Positions 27,889-36,510 of a stretch of 64,000 nt of DNA are shown one piece after another. The DNA comes from Clostridium saccharoperbutylacetonicum N1-4(HMT) (GTDB lineage Bacteria; Bacillota; Clostridia; Clostridiales; Clostridiaceae), in assembly GCF_000340885.1 (NCBI RefSeq), contig NC_020291.1, positions 496,001 through 560,000 on the forward strand. Direction: 5' to 3'. Below the pieces are notes generated by a model. The model was not told the origin of the DNA. It did no database searches and was given only the letters and a program-made list of their open reading frames with translations. Both the position numbers and the translations under genes were made by a program. Position 1 is the first letter of the stretch, and each line of letters begins with the position of its first letter.

Positions 27889-30249
27889 ATGGAGGAACTT
27901 CAGTTAAAGTATGTTGAGATAGCTTTTGATAAAAAAGCACCCCAAGAAGTTGATACTGAAATTAATATATCGGGAAGAATAGAAAATGCACTAGAGGAGT
28001 TAGAATATAAATTTATTGTTGGTAAGGGTGGCCTTTGGAATACTATTCAAGAATTTTCAGATAAGAATGAGTGCATATGGAAACCTAAAGAAGAAGGAGA
28101 GTACATGGTTATGATACAAGCTAGAGAAAAGGATGGTAAAAAACCATTAGATTATTTGGCTAAGGAGGAGTACTATATACTTAAAGGAGAGGTGACTGAT
28201 ACTATGCATAAAGAAGTATCTATTGAAACAGCGGTAAATGCAGAAGAAGTGAATATAGAGTATAGAGATATTGTAGATAAAGAGCAAGATAATTTATTAG
28301 TATTAGATACTGCAGAATCCACTAGTGACAACGATAAATTTAAAGAAGCAATAACTAATAAAGATGATAATTTAGTGTTATTTAACGTTAAGGAACTTAC
28401 TAAAGCTGAAAAAGACATTTTAATAGGAAATGCTGAAACAAAACAAGGTGAAATTTCACCAAATGATAAAGAAGTAATTAATGAAAATGAAATTAATTCA
28501 GGAAATGTATCTAACATTATACATGAAATTATAATTGACAAGGATGAAATTTCTGTTGGGGATAAGTGTTCTATTGAAGTGATCACTAATAATGAAGAAG
28601 CATACTTATATAGAATTTATGCCAAAAGATATAATGAGTGGAGCATAGTTAGAGATTATGATACAAGTAATCTTTTTAAATATACAGCCAATGAACAAGG
28701 TGAAAAGGAATTTTTAATTCAATGTAAGAGGATGGAATCTACTGAGAGTTTTGAAGATTATAGAGTTATAAAAATAAACGTTAAAGCTTCAATAAAAATA
28801 GAAATAACGAATTTTAAGTGTTTGAGTAAATTATTGTTAGTTGGTGAAAAACTTGAATTTTTAGTGGAAACTAATGTTGAAAAGACTTTAGATAATAATG
28901 ATCAAGTGTTACTATATAAATTTTATAAAATATTTAAAGATGGAAAGGCTATTTGCATTCAAGATTACTCAACGAAAAATCATGTTTATTATAAGGAAAC
29001 TCAAGCAGGAAGTTATAGGATTCTGTGTCTTGCAAAAAGTATATTTTCAAATAAAGAATATGATGATAGGGCTATTTTAGTTTATAGTGTAAAACCGTAT
29101 AAGGAGGTTAAGATTAATAGCTTTGTAGCTAATTATAATTCTCCACAGGTAACTGAAACTGAAATAAAGTTTAGTTCTGAAGTGCAAGGAGGAACTAATC
29201 TACAATATAGATATAGAGTTAATGGTACGATAGAATATGATACAGGTTATACTGAAAAGAATGAATTTACTTGGACGCCAATTGAAGCGGGAGAATATGA
29301 AATTATATTGTCTGTAAAAGATGCAAGCTATAAAGAAGAGTATGAAGACATTAAGAAAATAGCATTTACTATTGAAAAAAAAGGTAAAACACCAGTGAAA
29401 ATTCTTGATGTGGTAGTTGATAAGGAAAAGAAAATTATTACTGGAGAGCCAGTTAACATAATGGTAAATGCAGAAGGTGGAACACATCTTCAATATGCTT
29501 TTACAATTAGAAAAGATAAGCGAAGGCTGGAAGGTGGAGAATTTAATAAAGCAAATTGGATTAATTTTATTCCAAAACAAGTTGGAGAATATGAAGTTGA
29601 AATAATGCTTAAAGATAGATACTCTGATAAGCCCTATGATGCGCATACAGTTGTATATTTGAAGGCGATGGAGTATTTGCCTGGAGAGATAGATTATATA
29701 ATTATGCCATATAAAGAAACGCATTTAATTGGTGAACCTATAGAGTTTGAATGTATTATACAAAATACTCAAAATGTTTTAGTGAAATATGAAACAAAAA
29801 TTAATGGTAACTCTGTTGAGAAAACAGAATTTTCAAGAAATAAAAAATTGAGATTTACTCCTAAGATTGTAGGGAAGTATACGATAGAGGTTTATGCAAA
29901 AAATTTAAAATGTAAAAATGAATATGATTCAAAGAAAGAAATCAGTTTATATGTAAGTGAAGCACCACCTGTAATAGAAACTAAAATTATAGCTAATAAA
30001 TTAGAAGCTAATGTCAATGAAGAATTGACTTTTGAAGTTATAAGCAGAGGTGGGAAAGATGTTTGCTATGAATTTTATTTGATGGAAAATAATGAATGGA
30101 GAAAAGTTCAAGCCTATAGTAGGAAGCATTATTATAGCTTTATTCCATTTATTCAAGGTAAGCATAAAATTTTAGCACTCGCAAAGAGTTATTATAAAAA
30201 GGCAAGTTATGAAGATTATGATGAAATAACTTTTTATGTTAAAGGTTAA
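27889..30249 (+). CDS. Triple-tyrosine-motif repeat protein (about seven Ig-like repeats)
   Basis: A 786-residue protein built from about seven beta-rich repeats of 90-100 residues (roughly 1-100, 205-302, 303-405, 406-502, 503-600, 601-693 and 694-786) with an acidic Asn/Glu/Lys-rich linker at about 105-205. Each repeat has an internal 'Y-x-F/Y' strand, an aromatic 'F/Y-x-W/F-x-P' strand, and ends with 'G-x-Y/H-x-(I/V)…AK…YxxY(E/D)D', the pattern called the triple tyrosine motif. No signal peptide is visible, so export would need another route. It lies 54 nt upstream of a lytic transglycosylase gene, suggesting a cell-wall role. GAAGGGAG precedes ATG 27889. Confidence 0.75.
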   Translation: MEELQLKYVEIAFDKKAPQEVDTEINISGRIENALEELEYKFIVGKGGLWNTIQEFSDKNECIWKPKEEGEYMVMIQAREKDGKKPLDYLAKEEYYILKGEVTDTMHKEVSIETAVNAEEVNIEYRDIVDKEQDNLLVLDTAESTSDNDKFKEAITNKDDNLVLFNVKELTKAEKDILIGNAETKQGEISPNDKEVINENEINSGNVSNIIHEIIIDKDEISVGDKCSIEVITNNEEAYLYRIYAKRYNEWSIVRDYDTSNLFKYTANEQGEKEFLIQCKRMESTESFEDYRVIKINVKASIKIEITNFKCLSKLLLVGEKLEFLVETNVEKTLDNNDQVLLYKFYKIFKDGKAICIQDYSTKNHVYYKETQAGSYRILCLAKSIFSNKEYDDRAILVYSVKPYKEVKINSFVANYNSPQVTETEIKFSSEVQGGTNLQYRYRVNGTIEYDTGYTEKNEFTWTPIEAGEYEIILSVKDASYKEEYEDIKKIAFTIEKKGKTPVKILDVVVDKEKKIITGEPVNIMVNAEGGTHLQYAFTIRKDKRRLEGGEFNKANWINFIPKQVGEYEVEIMLKDRYSDKPYDAHTVVYLKAMEYLPGEIDYIIMPYKETHLIGEPIEFECIIQNTQNVLVKYETKINGNSVEKTEFSRNKKLRFTPKIVGKYTIEVYAKNLKCKNEYDSKKEISLYVSEAPPVIETKIIANKLEANVNEELTFEVISRGGKDVCYEFYLMENNEWRKVQAYSRKHYYSFIPFIQGKHKILALAKSYYKKASYEDYDEITFYVKG

Positions 30250-30303
30250 TAAAAAATGTTCGAAAATAATCATAAGAAAAAATTTGGAGGAAGGTTATTT
30301 AAA

Positions 30304-31116
30304 ATGGCGATAAATGGTGTTAATCAACTCTCAAATGAGCAATTATTAGCAATGAGCATGGCGGGAAATGGACAATTAACTAATGATGGTACTAGTTCAA
30401 GTGATTCAGCTAATGATGAAAAAAATGTGGCATTTGAAATGATGATGAAGAACTTGACAGATTCATCAAAAAAAACAATGCAAAATAATGTTAATAAAAT
30501 TACTGATAATAAGGCAAATACTGATAAAAAAGATGCCAAGGCAGAAAGTTCTGATTCGCAGGATAAAAGCAGTGAAAGTGAAGTTAAGGCATCAAGAGTA
30601 GGTCAAACATATTTGACAGGCCAAAAGTTAGAAGATATACCTATGGTGTTGAGAAATGGATATGCTAATTACGCAGGCTCTAAATCTTTATTGGCAAATA
30701 GAAGTGATGCAGATCTTAAGAAAATATATAGTGCAGTGGATTCGGCAGCTCAAAAATATGGTGTGGATTCAAATTTGATTTTAGCTATTATTAAACAAGA
30801 ATCTGATTTTAATCCAAATGACACATCTGGTGTAGGCGCTGCAGGATTGATGCAAATTATGCCTGAAAACTTTTCGAGTTTAGGTATTACGAATCAATAT
30901 GATGTAAATCAAAATATTAATGGTGGAACTAAGTTGTTCAAAGAATATTTAGATCAATATGGTGGAAGTATAGAAATGGCACTTATGGCTTATAATGGTG
31001 GCCCTGGAACTATGCAAAAAAGAGGAGTTTTATCGGCAAATGATTTATATAAAATGCCAAAAGAAACTCAAAACTATGTTCCTAAGGTTATGGGATATTA
31101 TAGAAATGGGGTTTAA
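30304..31116 (+). CDS. Lytic murein transglycosylase (SLT domain)
   Basis: A 270-residue protein with a disordered Ser/Lys/Asn/Asp-rich N-terminal half and an SLT domain at about 155-265: 'SNLILAIIKQESDFNPNDTSGVGAAGLMQIMPENF' contains the catalytic glutamate (KQESDF), and 'MALMAYNGGPGTMQKRG' and 'ETQNYVPKVMGYY' complete the family signature. It cleaves peptidoglycan glycan strands. The start is ATG 30304 after TTGGAGGAAGG; the open frame from 30256 lies before that site. No signal peptide is seen, as with some phage-tail or flagellar-rod transglycosylases. It is likely co-transcribed with the triple-tyrosine protein. Confidence 0.88.
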   Translation: MAINGVNQLSNEQLLAMSMAGNGQLTNDGTSSSDSANDEKNVAFEMMMKNLTDSSKKTMQNNVNKITDNKANTDKKDAKAESSDSQDKSSESEVKASRVGQTYLTGQKLEDIPMVLRNGYANYAGSKSLLANRSDADLKKIYSAVDSAAQKYGVDSNLILAIIKQESDFNPNDTSGVGAAGLMQIMPENFSSLGITNQYDVNQNINGGTKLFKEYLDQYGGSIEMALMAYNGGPGTMQKRGVLSANDLYKMPKETQNYVPKVMGYYRNGV

Positions 31117-31160
31117 TTTCTAATTGATAATTAGAATAATATTAGACAATTAGAAATTAC

Positions 31161-31219
31161 TTTTAATGAATAAAAAAAATCATTTTGTTAAACAAAATGA
31201 TTTTTTTTATTCATTAAAA
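31161..31219. terminator. Strong bidirectional terminator
   Basis: A nearly perfect inverted repeat over 59 nt: TTTTAATGAATAAAAAAAAT-type outer arms around CATTTTG-TTAAA-CAAAATG, with T-runs on either strand. Confidence 0.9.
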
Positions 31220-31321
31220 ATATTAATACCAATAATTATGAAATATATCAAATAATTTATATATGAACATGAATTACTAGTTTTATACAGCGCTAGTAAA
31301 TGTTTACATCGACGAAAATAA

Positions 31322-31377
31322 AAAACGCAACCCTTGGGGCTAGGTTGCGCTTTAGCAATAAGCAATAAGCAATAAAT
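31322..31377 (-). terminator. Minus-strand terminator and GCAATAA triplet repeat
   Basis: CGCAACC / GGTTGCG forms a GC-rich stem that on the minus strand is followed by TTTTTTATTTT, terminating the pseudouridine synthase transcript about 170 nt after its stop codon. Next to it (31354-31377) GCAATAA is repeated three times in tandem. The remaining intergenic bases from 31378 to 31521 are AT-rich with no ORF. Confidence 0.7.
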
Positions 31378-31521
31378 AAAAAGGGGGCTATATATTCCTT
31401 TTATTTATCCTTGCATATTAATTATAGGGTATTGTGCAGGGAAATGCAAGTAATTTAATAAAAAATATGATTTTTTTTTGTGAAAATGAATTATTTTATT
31501 GCAAAAATAATTTAATATTCG

Positions 31522-32238
31522 TTAATAGCTTCTTAAAAGGCTTAATTCATCATCAGTTAATTCACGATATTCGCCTTCTTCTAAAGTAGGATCCAATAGA
31601 AGACCACCAAATTCTTCTCTTTTAAGGTAAACTACTTTTTTATCAACAGCTTCAAACATTCTTTTTACTTGATGATATTTACCTTCTTGTATTGTCACTC
31701 TGATGTCTGAGCCATTATCATCGTTAGATAGAATTTCAAGCTTTGCCTCCATACATTTATAACCGTCATCTAAAGTAATACCATTTTTAAAAGCAGCAAC
31801 ATCTTTTTCATCTACTTTTTTATCAATTTTTGCATAATATACTTTGTCAACATGCCATTTAGGAGCTATTAATCTATGATTAAGTTCACCATCGTTTGTT
31901 AACAGTAATAATCCAACAGTATCTTTATCTAATCTGCCAACTGGAAATGGCTCAAATACTTGATGTTCTAATTCTAATAAGTCAATTACAGTCTCATCTT
32001 TGTTATCATGAGTTGCAGAAATCACTCCATCAGGTTTATTCATCATAAGATATATGTATTTGCGGTATAATATTTGTTCACCGTTTATTTTTATAATGGA
32101 TTTTTCTGGGTCAACAAGCATTCCATTATCCTTTACTATTACACCGTCAACTTCTATAATGCCTTTTTTTGCAAAAGACTTAACATCTTTTCTACTTCCA
32201 TATCCTAAATTAGAAATTATCTTATCCAATCTTTCCAA
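31522..32238 (-). CDS. 16S rRNA pseudouridine synthase (RsuA family)
   Basis: A 238-residue enzyme that isomerises a uridine in rRNA to pseudouridine. An S4 RNA-binding domain (1-60) is followed by the catalytic domain with 'YLMMNKPDGVISATHD' and 'FPVGRLDKDTVGLLLLTNDGELNHRLIAPK', where the aspartate of GRLDxDT is the nucleophile. 'QEGKYHQVKRMFEAVDKKVVYLKR' is the RsuA/RluB family C-terminal block. The best start is TTG 32238 (MERLDKIISNLGYGSRK), which has GGAG 8 nt upstream; GTG 32247 would overlap the ribosome binding site. The target site (U516-type) is inferred from family. Confidence 0.9.
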   Translation of the reverse strand: MERLDKIISNLGYGSRKDVKSFAKKGIIEVDGVIVKDNGMLVDPEKSIIKINGEQILYRKYIYLMMNKPDGVISATHDNKDETVIDLLELEHQVFEPFPVGRLDKDTVGLLLLTNDGELNHRLIAPKWHVDKVYYAKIDKKVDEKDVAAFKNGITLDDGYKCMEAKLEILSNDDNGSDIRVTIQEGKYHQVKRMFEAVDKKVVYLKREEFGGLLLDPTLEEGEYRELTDDELSLLRSY

Positions 32239-32363
32239 AGAATTCACTCCAATCTATAAATTTTAATGCATACACACTAAGCTATAGTACGTTAATTTTA
32301 CCATAGTAGTAAATAGATTAACACAGAGACAAGTGATTTATCAAATGTATTTACTAATAATTA

Positions 32364-32398
32364 TAAAAAAGTCATGGTTATATAATTAATCATGACTT
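32364..32398 (-). terminator. Terminator of the nitroreductase gene
   Basis: AAGTCATGATTA / TAACCATGACTT on the minus strand, followed by TTTTTTAT. Confidence 0.8.
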
Positions 32399-32434
32399 AA
32401 TTGTAATAAAGTTTAAATTTTATATATTATGGGA

Positions 32435-33100
32435 TTAAATCCATTGCACAATATTATCTAAAGTTTGTCTTGTTTTTTGATATGGTTCTTGGACTCTATA
32501 TCCGAAGCCAGCCATTACTGATACTCCAAAATGTTCAGCATCTAAAATACCGTCTTCTTGAAGAATTTTTTCAACTTCGTTTATATTAAAGCCTTCAATA
32601 GGGCAAGAATCTATTCCTAAGAAAGCAGCAGTAGTAAGCATGTTTGCTAAAGCTATGTAAGTTTGCTTGCTGGCCCAATCGTAAAGGGCTCTATCATTTT
32701 CTAATAAATTAAAATCATTTTTTTGGAATTTTTCAAATGCAGCTCTCTTACCAGCAGCTACTTCGTTGGGGAGTTTTTGAACTTCAGACATTATATTAGT
32801 AATGTATTCAGAACTATAGAGTGTATCAATTTTTTTACGTGCAAGTATAATTACAAAATGACTAGCTCCATCTAGACTATTTTGTGCACCCCATGATACA
32901 GGAAATAGTTTTTTTCTAAGTTTTGAATCTTGTATTATAAGAAACCTCCATGGTTCAAAGCCGAATGAACTTGGAGAAAGTCTGCCAGCTTCTAATATTG
33001 TATTAAAATCTTCCGTAGGAATTACCTTCGTAGAATCGAATTTTTTACAAGCATGACGAAATTGAAATGCATCTATTATCTGTTGATTTTTATTATTCAT
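32435..33100 (-). CDS. Nitroreductase family NAD(P)H oxidoreductase
   Basis: A 221-residue FMN enzyme of the nitroreductase family that transfers two electrons from NAD(P)H to nitro compounds, quinones or similar acceptors. It has 'AFQFRHACKKFDSTKVI' (FMN-phosphate arginine/lysine region), 'ILEAGRLSPSSFGFEPWRFLII', 'QTYIALANMLTTAAFLGIDSCPIEGF' and 'VSVMAGFGYRVQEPYQKTR'. AAAGGTGG precedes the ATG. A divergently transcribed HxlR regulator (33236) shares the 135-bp intergenic region and is a likely controller, as is common for HxlR-nitroreductase pairs. Confidence 0.92.
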   Translation of the reverse strand: MNNKNQQIIDAFQFRHACKKFDSTKVIPTEDFNTILEAGRLSPSSFGFEPWRFLIIQDSKLRKKLFPVSWGAQNSLDGASHFVIILARKKIDTLYSSEYITNIMSEVQKLPNEVAAGKRAAFEKFQKNDFNLLENDRALYDWASKQTYIALANMLTTAAFLGIDSCPIEGFNINEVEKILQEDGILDAEHFGVSVMAGFGYRVQEPYQKTRQTLDNIVQWI

Positions 33101-33235
33101 TTTTTAAAACCACCTTTCATTGATTGTAAATTAAGATTAGCACAACCATCTATTATATTGAAGTACGCACATTTTTGATATATGATATACATATAGTTAC
33201 CTAAGTATCTTTTTTTATACTAAGGGGGTGAAAAA

Positions 33236-33580
33236 ATGAAAGAAGAAGTTGTAGATTCAGATTGCCAGAATATTCAATGTCCTGTAGAGACAACATTAAA
33301 CATACTTAGTGGTAAGTGGAAAGGGATTATTTTATATCGCTTATTAGGTGGGAGAAAGAGATTTAATGAACTGAAGCGTTTAATGCCAAAGGTAACTCAT
33401 AGGACATTAACTTTACAATTGCGAGAACTAGAGAGAGATGGGGTTATAAAACGGACAGTATATGCAGAAGTACCTCCAAGAGTAGAATATGAACTTACAA
33501 GGATTGGAGACTCAATGACTCCAATAATTCAAGCTATGTATGATTGGGGAATAAATTATCAATCAGAATTTAAGGTGTAA
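33236..33580 (+). CDS. HxlR family transcriptional regulator
   Basis: A 114-residue winged-helix regulator. 'CPVETTLNILSGKWKGIILYRLLGGRKRFNELKRLMPKVTHRTLTLQLRELERDGVIKRTVY' carries the HxlR DNA-binding helices, and 'VPPRVEYELTRIG' the wing. A cysteine pair near the N-terminus ('DCQNIQCPVE') could serve as a redox or electrophile sensor, as in some family members. AAGGGGGTG precedes ATG 33236. It diverges from the nitroreductase gene, so regulation of that gene is likely. Confidence 0.92.
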   Translation: MKEEVVDSDCQNIQCPVETTLNILSGKWKGIILYRLLGGRKRFNELKRLMPKVTHRTLTLQLRELERDGVIKRTVYAEVPPRVEYELTRIGDSMTPIIQAMYDWGINYQSEFKV

Positions 33581-33642
33581 AAATTTATATATACCGAATA
33601 TTTTAAGAGTAAGAAGAAAATAATAAAATTCTAAAAAATATA

Positions 33643-33690
33643 TTGACATATAGACAATGTAATTTTATAATTAATTCGTACCCGAACGAA
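33643..33690 (+). promoter_or_regulatory. marR promoter with overlapping palindromic operator
   Basis: TTGACA (33643-33648), a 17-nt spacer and TATAAT (33666-33671) form a near-consensus promoter. TTCGTACCCGAACGAA (33675-33690) sits just downstream, over the expected transcription start, and matches the two palindromes at 34162 and 34491. This fits autorepression by the MarR protein. Confidence 0.75.
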
Positions 33691-33703
33691 CGAGGTGGTA
33701 AAA

Positions 33704-34138
33704 ATGAAAAAGAAATGTATTATTGGAAAATTAAATGCACTTAATGAAGCATCAAACAAATTTGTCGTAAAGAAATTAAAAGATGAGCAAATAGCTATAT
33801 TGCAAAATCATTCTATGCTATTTGAAATTTTACCAGAGGATGGCTCAAAACTTTTATTCAATGAAATTGCAAGTATATGGAAAATATCTAAATCATCTCT
33901 ATCTGACATAATAAATAAATATGAAAGTCAGGGATTGATAAATAAATGTGTTTGTAGTGAAGATAAAAGAAGTGCTTATATTAGTTTGACTACTGAAGGT
34001 TTGTGCATAAAGAAAAAGTTAAAAACTATGGATAAAGAATTTCTAGAGATATTGCTAAAAGATTTTGATGAAGAGCAAAGAAAAGTATTTGAAGATAACA
34101 TGGATAAAGCTCTTAATAATATAATAAAAATGCTTTAA
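33704..34138 (+). CDS. MarR family transcriptional regulator
   Basis: A 144-residue MarR-type winged-helix protein. It has 'LLFNEIASIWKISKSSLSDIINKYESQGLINKCVCSEDKRSAYISLTTEGLCIKKKL', with the recognition helix and the 'DKRS' wing typical of the family, flanked by dimerisation helices. The start is ATG 33704 after GAGGTGG; a GTG at 33695 is part of that site. A TTCGTAC-type palindrome overlaps its promoter, and two further copies lie downstream of the gene before the NFU gene and before the chemoreceptor. The ligand is unknown. Confidence 0.88.
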   Translation: MKKKCIIGKLNALNEASNKFVVKKLKDEQIAILQNHSMLFEILPEDGSKLLFNEIASIWKISKSSLSDIINKYESQGLINKCVCSEDKRSAYISLTTEGLCIKKKLKTMDKEFLEILLKDFDEEQRKVFEDNMDKALNNIIKML

Positions 34139-34150
34139 AAGCATTTTTTT
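34126..34150 (+). terminator. marR terminator overlapping its stop codon
   Basis: AAAAATGC-TTTAAAA-GCATTTTT with the T-run continuing; the TAA lies in the loop. Confidence 0.75.
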
Positions 34151-34161
34151 TACATAGATAA

Positions 34162-34177
34162 TTCGTACGCGTACGAA
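34162..34177. promoter_or_regulatory. Perfect palindromic operator before the NFU gene
   Basis: TTCGTACGCGTACGAA is a perfect 16-bp palindrome, 23 bp before the NFU start codon. It is nearly identical to the sites at 33675 and 34491 and is the likely binding site of the adjacent MarR protein. Confidence 0.7.
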
Positions 34178-34199
34178 AAAAGAAAGAAGGAATTCAAAT

Positions 34200-34421
34200 A
34201 TGAAAGAATTAATAGTAAAGTCATTAGATAAAATCAGACCAATTCTTCAAAGAGATGGTGGAGATGTTGAATTGGTAGATGTAAGCGAAGATGGTATTGT
34301 AAGTGTTAAGATGCAAGGGGCTTGTGGTAATTGTCCAGGAGCAATGATGACAATAAAAATGATTATTGAAGAGAAGTTAAAGGAAGAAGTTCCAGGAATT
34401 AAAAAAGTTATAGGAGTTTAA
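34200..34421 (+). CDS. NifU C-terminal (NFU) domain protein
   Basis: A 73-residue stand-alone NFU domain, a carrier that passes [4Fe-4S] clusters to apoproteins. The full domain is present: 'LDKIRPILQRDGGDVELVDVSEDGIVSVKMQGACGNCPGAMMTIKMIIEEKLKEEVPGIKKVIGV' in outline, with the cluster-binding CGNC pair near residues 41-44. GAAAGAAGGA precedes ATG 34200. Its position just after a TTCGTACGCGTACGAA palindrome suggests MarR control, which would link iron-sulfur supply to the stress the regulator senses. Confidence 0.93.
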   Translation: MKELIVKSLDKIRPILQRDGGDVELVDVSEDGIVSVKMQGACGNCPGAMMTIKMIIEEKLKEEVPGIKKVIGV

Positions 34422-34477
34422 ATTTAATAATTTTAATTAATTTCATAATTTAAGAGAATATTATGATGTTAATGTTT

Positions 34478-34519
34478 TTTCGAAATATAATTCGTACACG
34501 TACGAATTATATTTCGAAA
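34478..34519. promoter_or_regulatory. 42-bp near-perfect palindrome containing a MarR-type operator
   Basis: Two exact 20-bp arms (TTTCGAAATATAATTCGTAC and its complement) flank the central AC. The core TTCGTACACGTACGAA matches the sites at 33675 and 34162. It follows the NFU gene and precedes a duplicated chemoreceptor fragment and gene; besides an operator it could act as a bidirectional hairpin. Confidence 0.75.
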
Positions 34520-34606
34520 GGGATTCGTTTCGGGTACTAAATTAAAATGTAAAGATTATAATACTAATTTTAACATAAAACACTTAGATTTTTGGGAGGC
34601 AGTGAT

Positions 34607-34759
34607 GTGCTTGATTATATAATAAGAAGATTAGTTTCGAATTTTGTTTTAATAATAGCAATAATAACTTTAATTTATGCGTCTTATTTTACATACGATT
34701 CAACATATATTTCCTATGCATATGAAATGTATAATAAAAAAGTCCGATTAGGTTGCTAG
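34607..34759 (+). pseudogene. Duplicated N-terminal fragment of the chemoreceptor
   Basis: A GTG-started 50-residue ORF (VLDYIIRRLVSNFVLIIAIITL…) with GGGAGG upstream. Its DNA and protein match the first about 30 residues of the chemoreceptor at 34808 (MLNSIRKRLIFNFVLMAAIIIF…, then the SYFTYD / SFFTYE match). After the shared membrane span it runs into unrelated sequence and stops. It is probably a degenerate partial tandem duplication, though a small membrane peptide could still be made. Confidence 0.65.
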
Positions 34760-34807
34760 TTAAATATAATGAATGATTTAAATACTAAAATTTTGAGGTG
34801 ATATGAT

Positions 34808-36445
34808 ATGCTTAATTCTATAAGGAAAAGACTGATTTTTAATTTTGTTTTAATGGCAGCAATAATAATTTTTATTTGTACATCTTTTTTTACATACGAA
34901 ATGATAAGTGGGATAGAAAATCAAATGAAGGCAGATGGAATTACTTTAGCCAATAACATAGGAGCAAATATTGAAAAAGCAGGAATAAAGAATATTGATA
35001 AAATACAAGATATAATTGACGGAATATATGAACGTGCAGATGGTCAGCTATGGTATGTTGGAGTAGTGTCTAGAGATAAAATTCTTGTTGCAGGAACATC
35101 AAAGGATTCTATTGGACAGAAAATTGATTCTGGAGAATTGGACAACGAATTTCAAGGTAAAACAATTGGTAGTATCTACGAATGGAAAGGAACTCCAGCG
35201 TATAATGTAGGAGTGCCAATTAAGGATGGAAATAATATAGTATATGTTCTTTCAGTTGGAATTTCTATAGATAATATGCAGAAGACTATTAGAAATACAA
35301 TTATGGAAAGTATAATTTATGCTATAGCACTACTAATTATAGCTGCTATTGCAGGAACAATTATAGGAAGACGAGTTGCTAAACCTATAGAAAGCATTAA
35401 AGATACCGTTGAAAAAATAGGTAAAGGAGATTTAACTGCTGAATATAAAGTTTCAGGTAAAGATGAAATAGGCACCCTTGCAGCGGTTAGTAAAGAAACT
35501 ACAAAAGGATTTAGAGAACTTGTTAGAAAAACTAAAGTAATATCAGAAAGCTTAAGTAATTTATCTGGAAATATTAAAGAGGGTGGAACTACAGTAGCAT
35601 TATCTAGTGAAGAAATTGCCGCTTCAGTGACAAGCGTATCTCAAGAGGGCATAAAGCAAGCAGAGGCCTTAGAAGGTGCAGTTACTTTATTAGAAGGTTT
35701 TTCAAAGGATTTAGATAATGTTCAAAATGAATTGAAACTGTTAGCTGAAGTTGGGAATGATATAAAGACGGATACAAATGTAGGAGCAGATACTATAAAT
35801 AAATTAGCAACTACTATTGATGAGATGTTCGATTCATTTTTAATTGCAAGGAATAAAGTGGGAAATTTAGATAAGACTATATCACAAATTAACTCCATAG
35901 TTGATGTTATAAATGGTGTGGCTAAACAAACTAATCTTTTAGCATTAAATGCATCTATTGAAGCAGCAAGAGCAGGTGATGCTGGAAAAGGATTTTCGGT
36001 AGTTGCAGAAGAAATAAGAAAATTAGCAGAAGAGGTTTTAAAATCATCAAAAAGCATAACTCAATTAATAAATGCTGTAATGAAAGAAAACAAAGAAGTC
36101 TTTAATACAACAGAACTTGTAACTAAAATAGTAGAAGAAAGCAAAAATGATATTGGTAATGTAACAACTTCATTTAAAGAAGTTATTAAAAAAGTTAATG
36201 ATATTCCTAGAGAAATTGATAAAGTTAGTGTGGTACTTCAAGGAACTATGGTAGGTAGAAATGAGATTTTAGATACTGTAGAGAATATAGCTTCAAAATC
36301 ACAAGAAATTTCAGCATTATCTGAAGAGGTAACAGCTTCTACAGAAGAGCAGGCAGCTATAACAAATGAATTAGCTCTAACTTCAAAGAAATTAGTTAAT
36401 ATAGCAACTGTATTAGAAAGAAGTATTGCAAATTTTAATGTGTAA
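34808..36445 (+). CDS. Methyl-accepting chemotaxis protein
   Basis: A 545-residue transmembrane chemoreceptor. TM1 (about 10-31) is followed by an extracellular single-Cache-type sensor (about 35-155, 'GDG/ADGQLWYVGVVSRDKILVAG' region), TM2 (about 163-187), a HAMP domain ('AKPIESIKDTVEKIGKGDLTAEYKVSGKDEIGTLAAV'), and a cytoplasmic signalling coiled coil whose tip is 'INGVAKQTNLLALNASIEAARAGDAGKGFSVVAEEIRKLAEE'. The ligand is unknown. GAGGTG precedes ATG 34808. The gene follows a partial copy of its own 5' end and the 42-bp palindrome, so it may belong to the MarR-linked group. Confidence 0.93.
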   Translation: MLNSIRKRLIFNFVLMAAIIIFICTSFFTYEMISGIENQMKADGITLANNIGANIEKAGIKNIDKIQDIIDGIYERADGQLWYVGVVSRDKILVAGTSKDSIGQKIDSGELDNEFQGKTIGSIYEWKGTPAYNVGVPIKDGNNIVYVLSVGISIDNMQKTIRNTIMESIIYAIALLIIAAIAGTIIGRRVAKPIESIKDTVEKIGKGDLTAEYKVSGKDEIGTLAAVSKETTKGFRELVRKTKVISESLSNLSGNIKEGGTTVALSSEEIAASVTSVSQEGIKQAEALEGAVTLLEGFSKDLDNVQNELKLLAEVGNDIKTDTNVGADTINKLATTIDEMFDSFLIARNKVGNLDKTISQINSIVDVINGVAKQTNLLALNASIEAARAGDAGKGFSVVAEEIRKLAEEVLKSSKSITQLINAVMKENKEVFNTTELVTKIVEESKNDIGNVTTSFKEVIKKVNDIPREIDKVSVVLQGTMVGRNEILDTVENIASKSQEISALSEEVTASTEEQAAITNELALTSKKLVNIATVLERSIANFNV

Positions 36446-36510
36446 TATCTAACTTCAAAATAGAAAAATTTTAATTAATAATAGGAGAGTATATGAAACT
36501 ATTAAAAAAT

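Noticed and set aside
29200..29724. 174-codon minus-strand ORF opposite the triple-tyrosine gene
   Set aside because: Phe/Ile/Tyr-rich complement of repeat codons, no RBS and no recognisable family.
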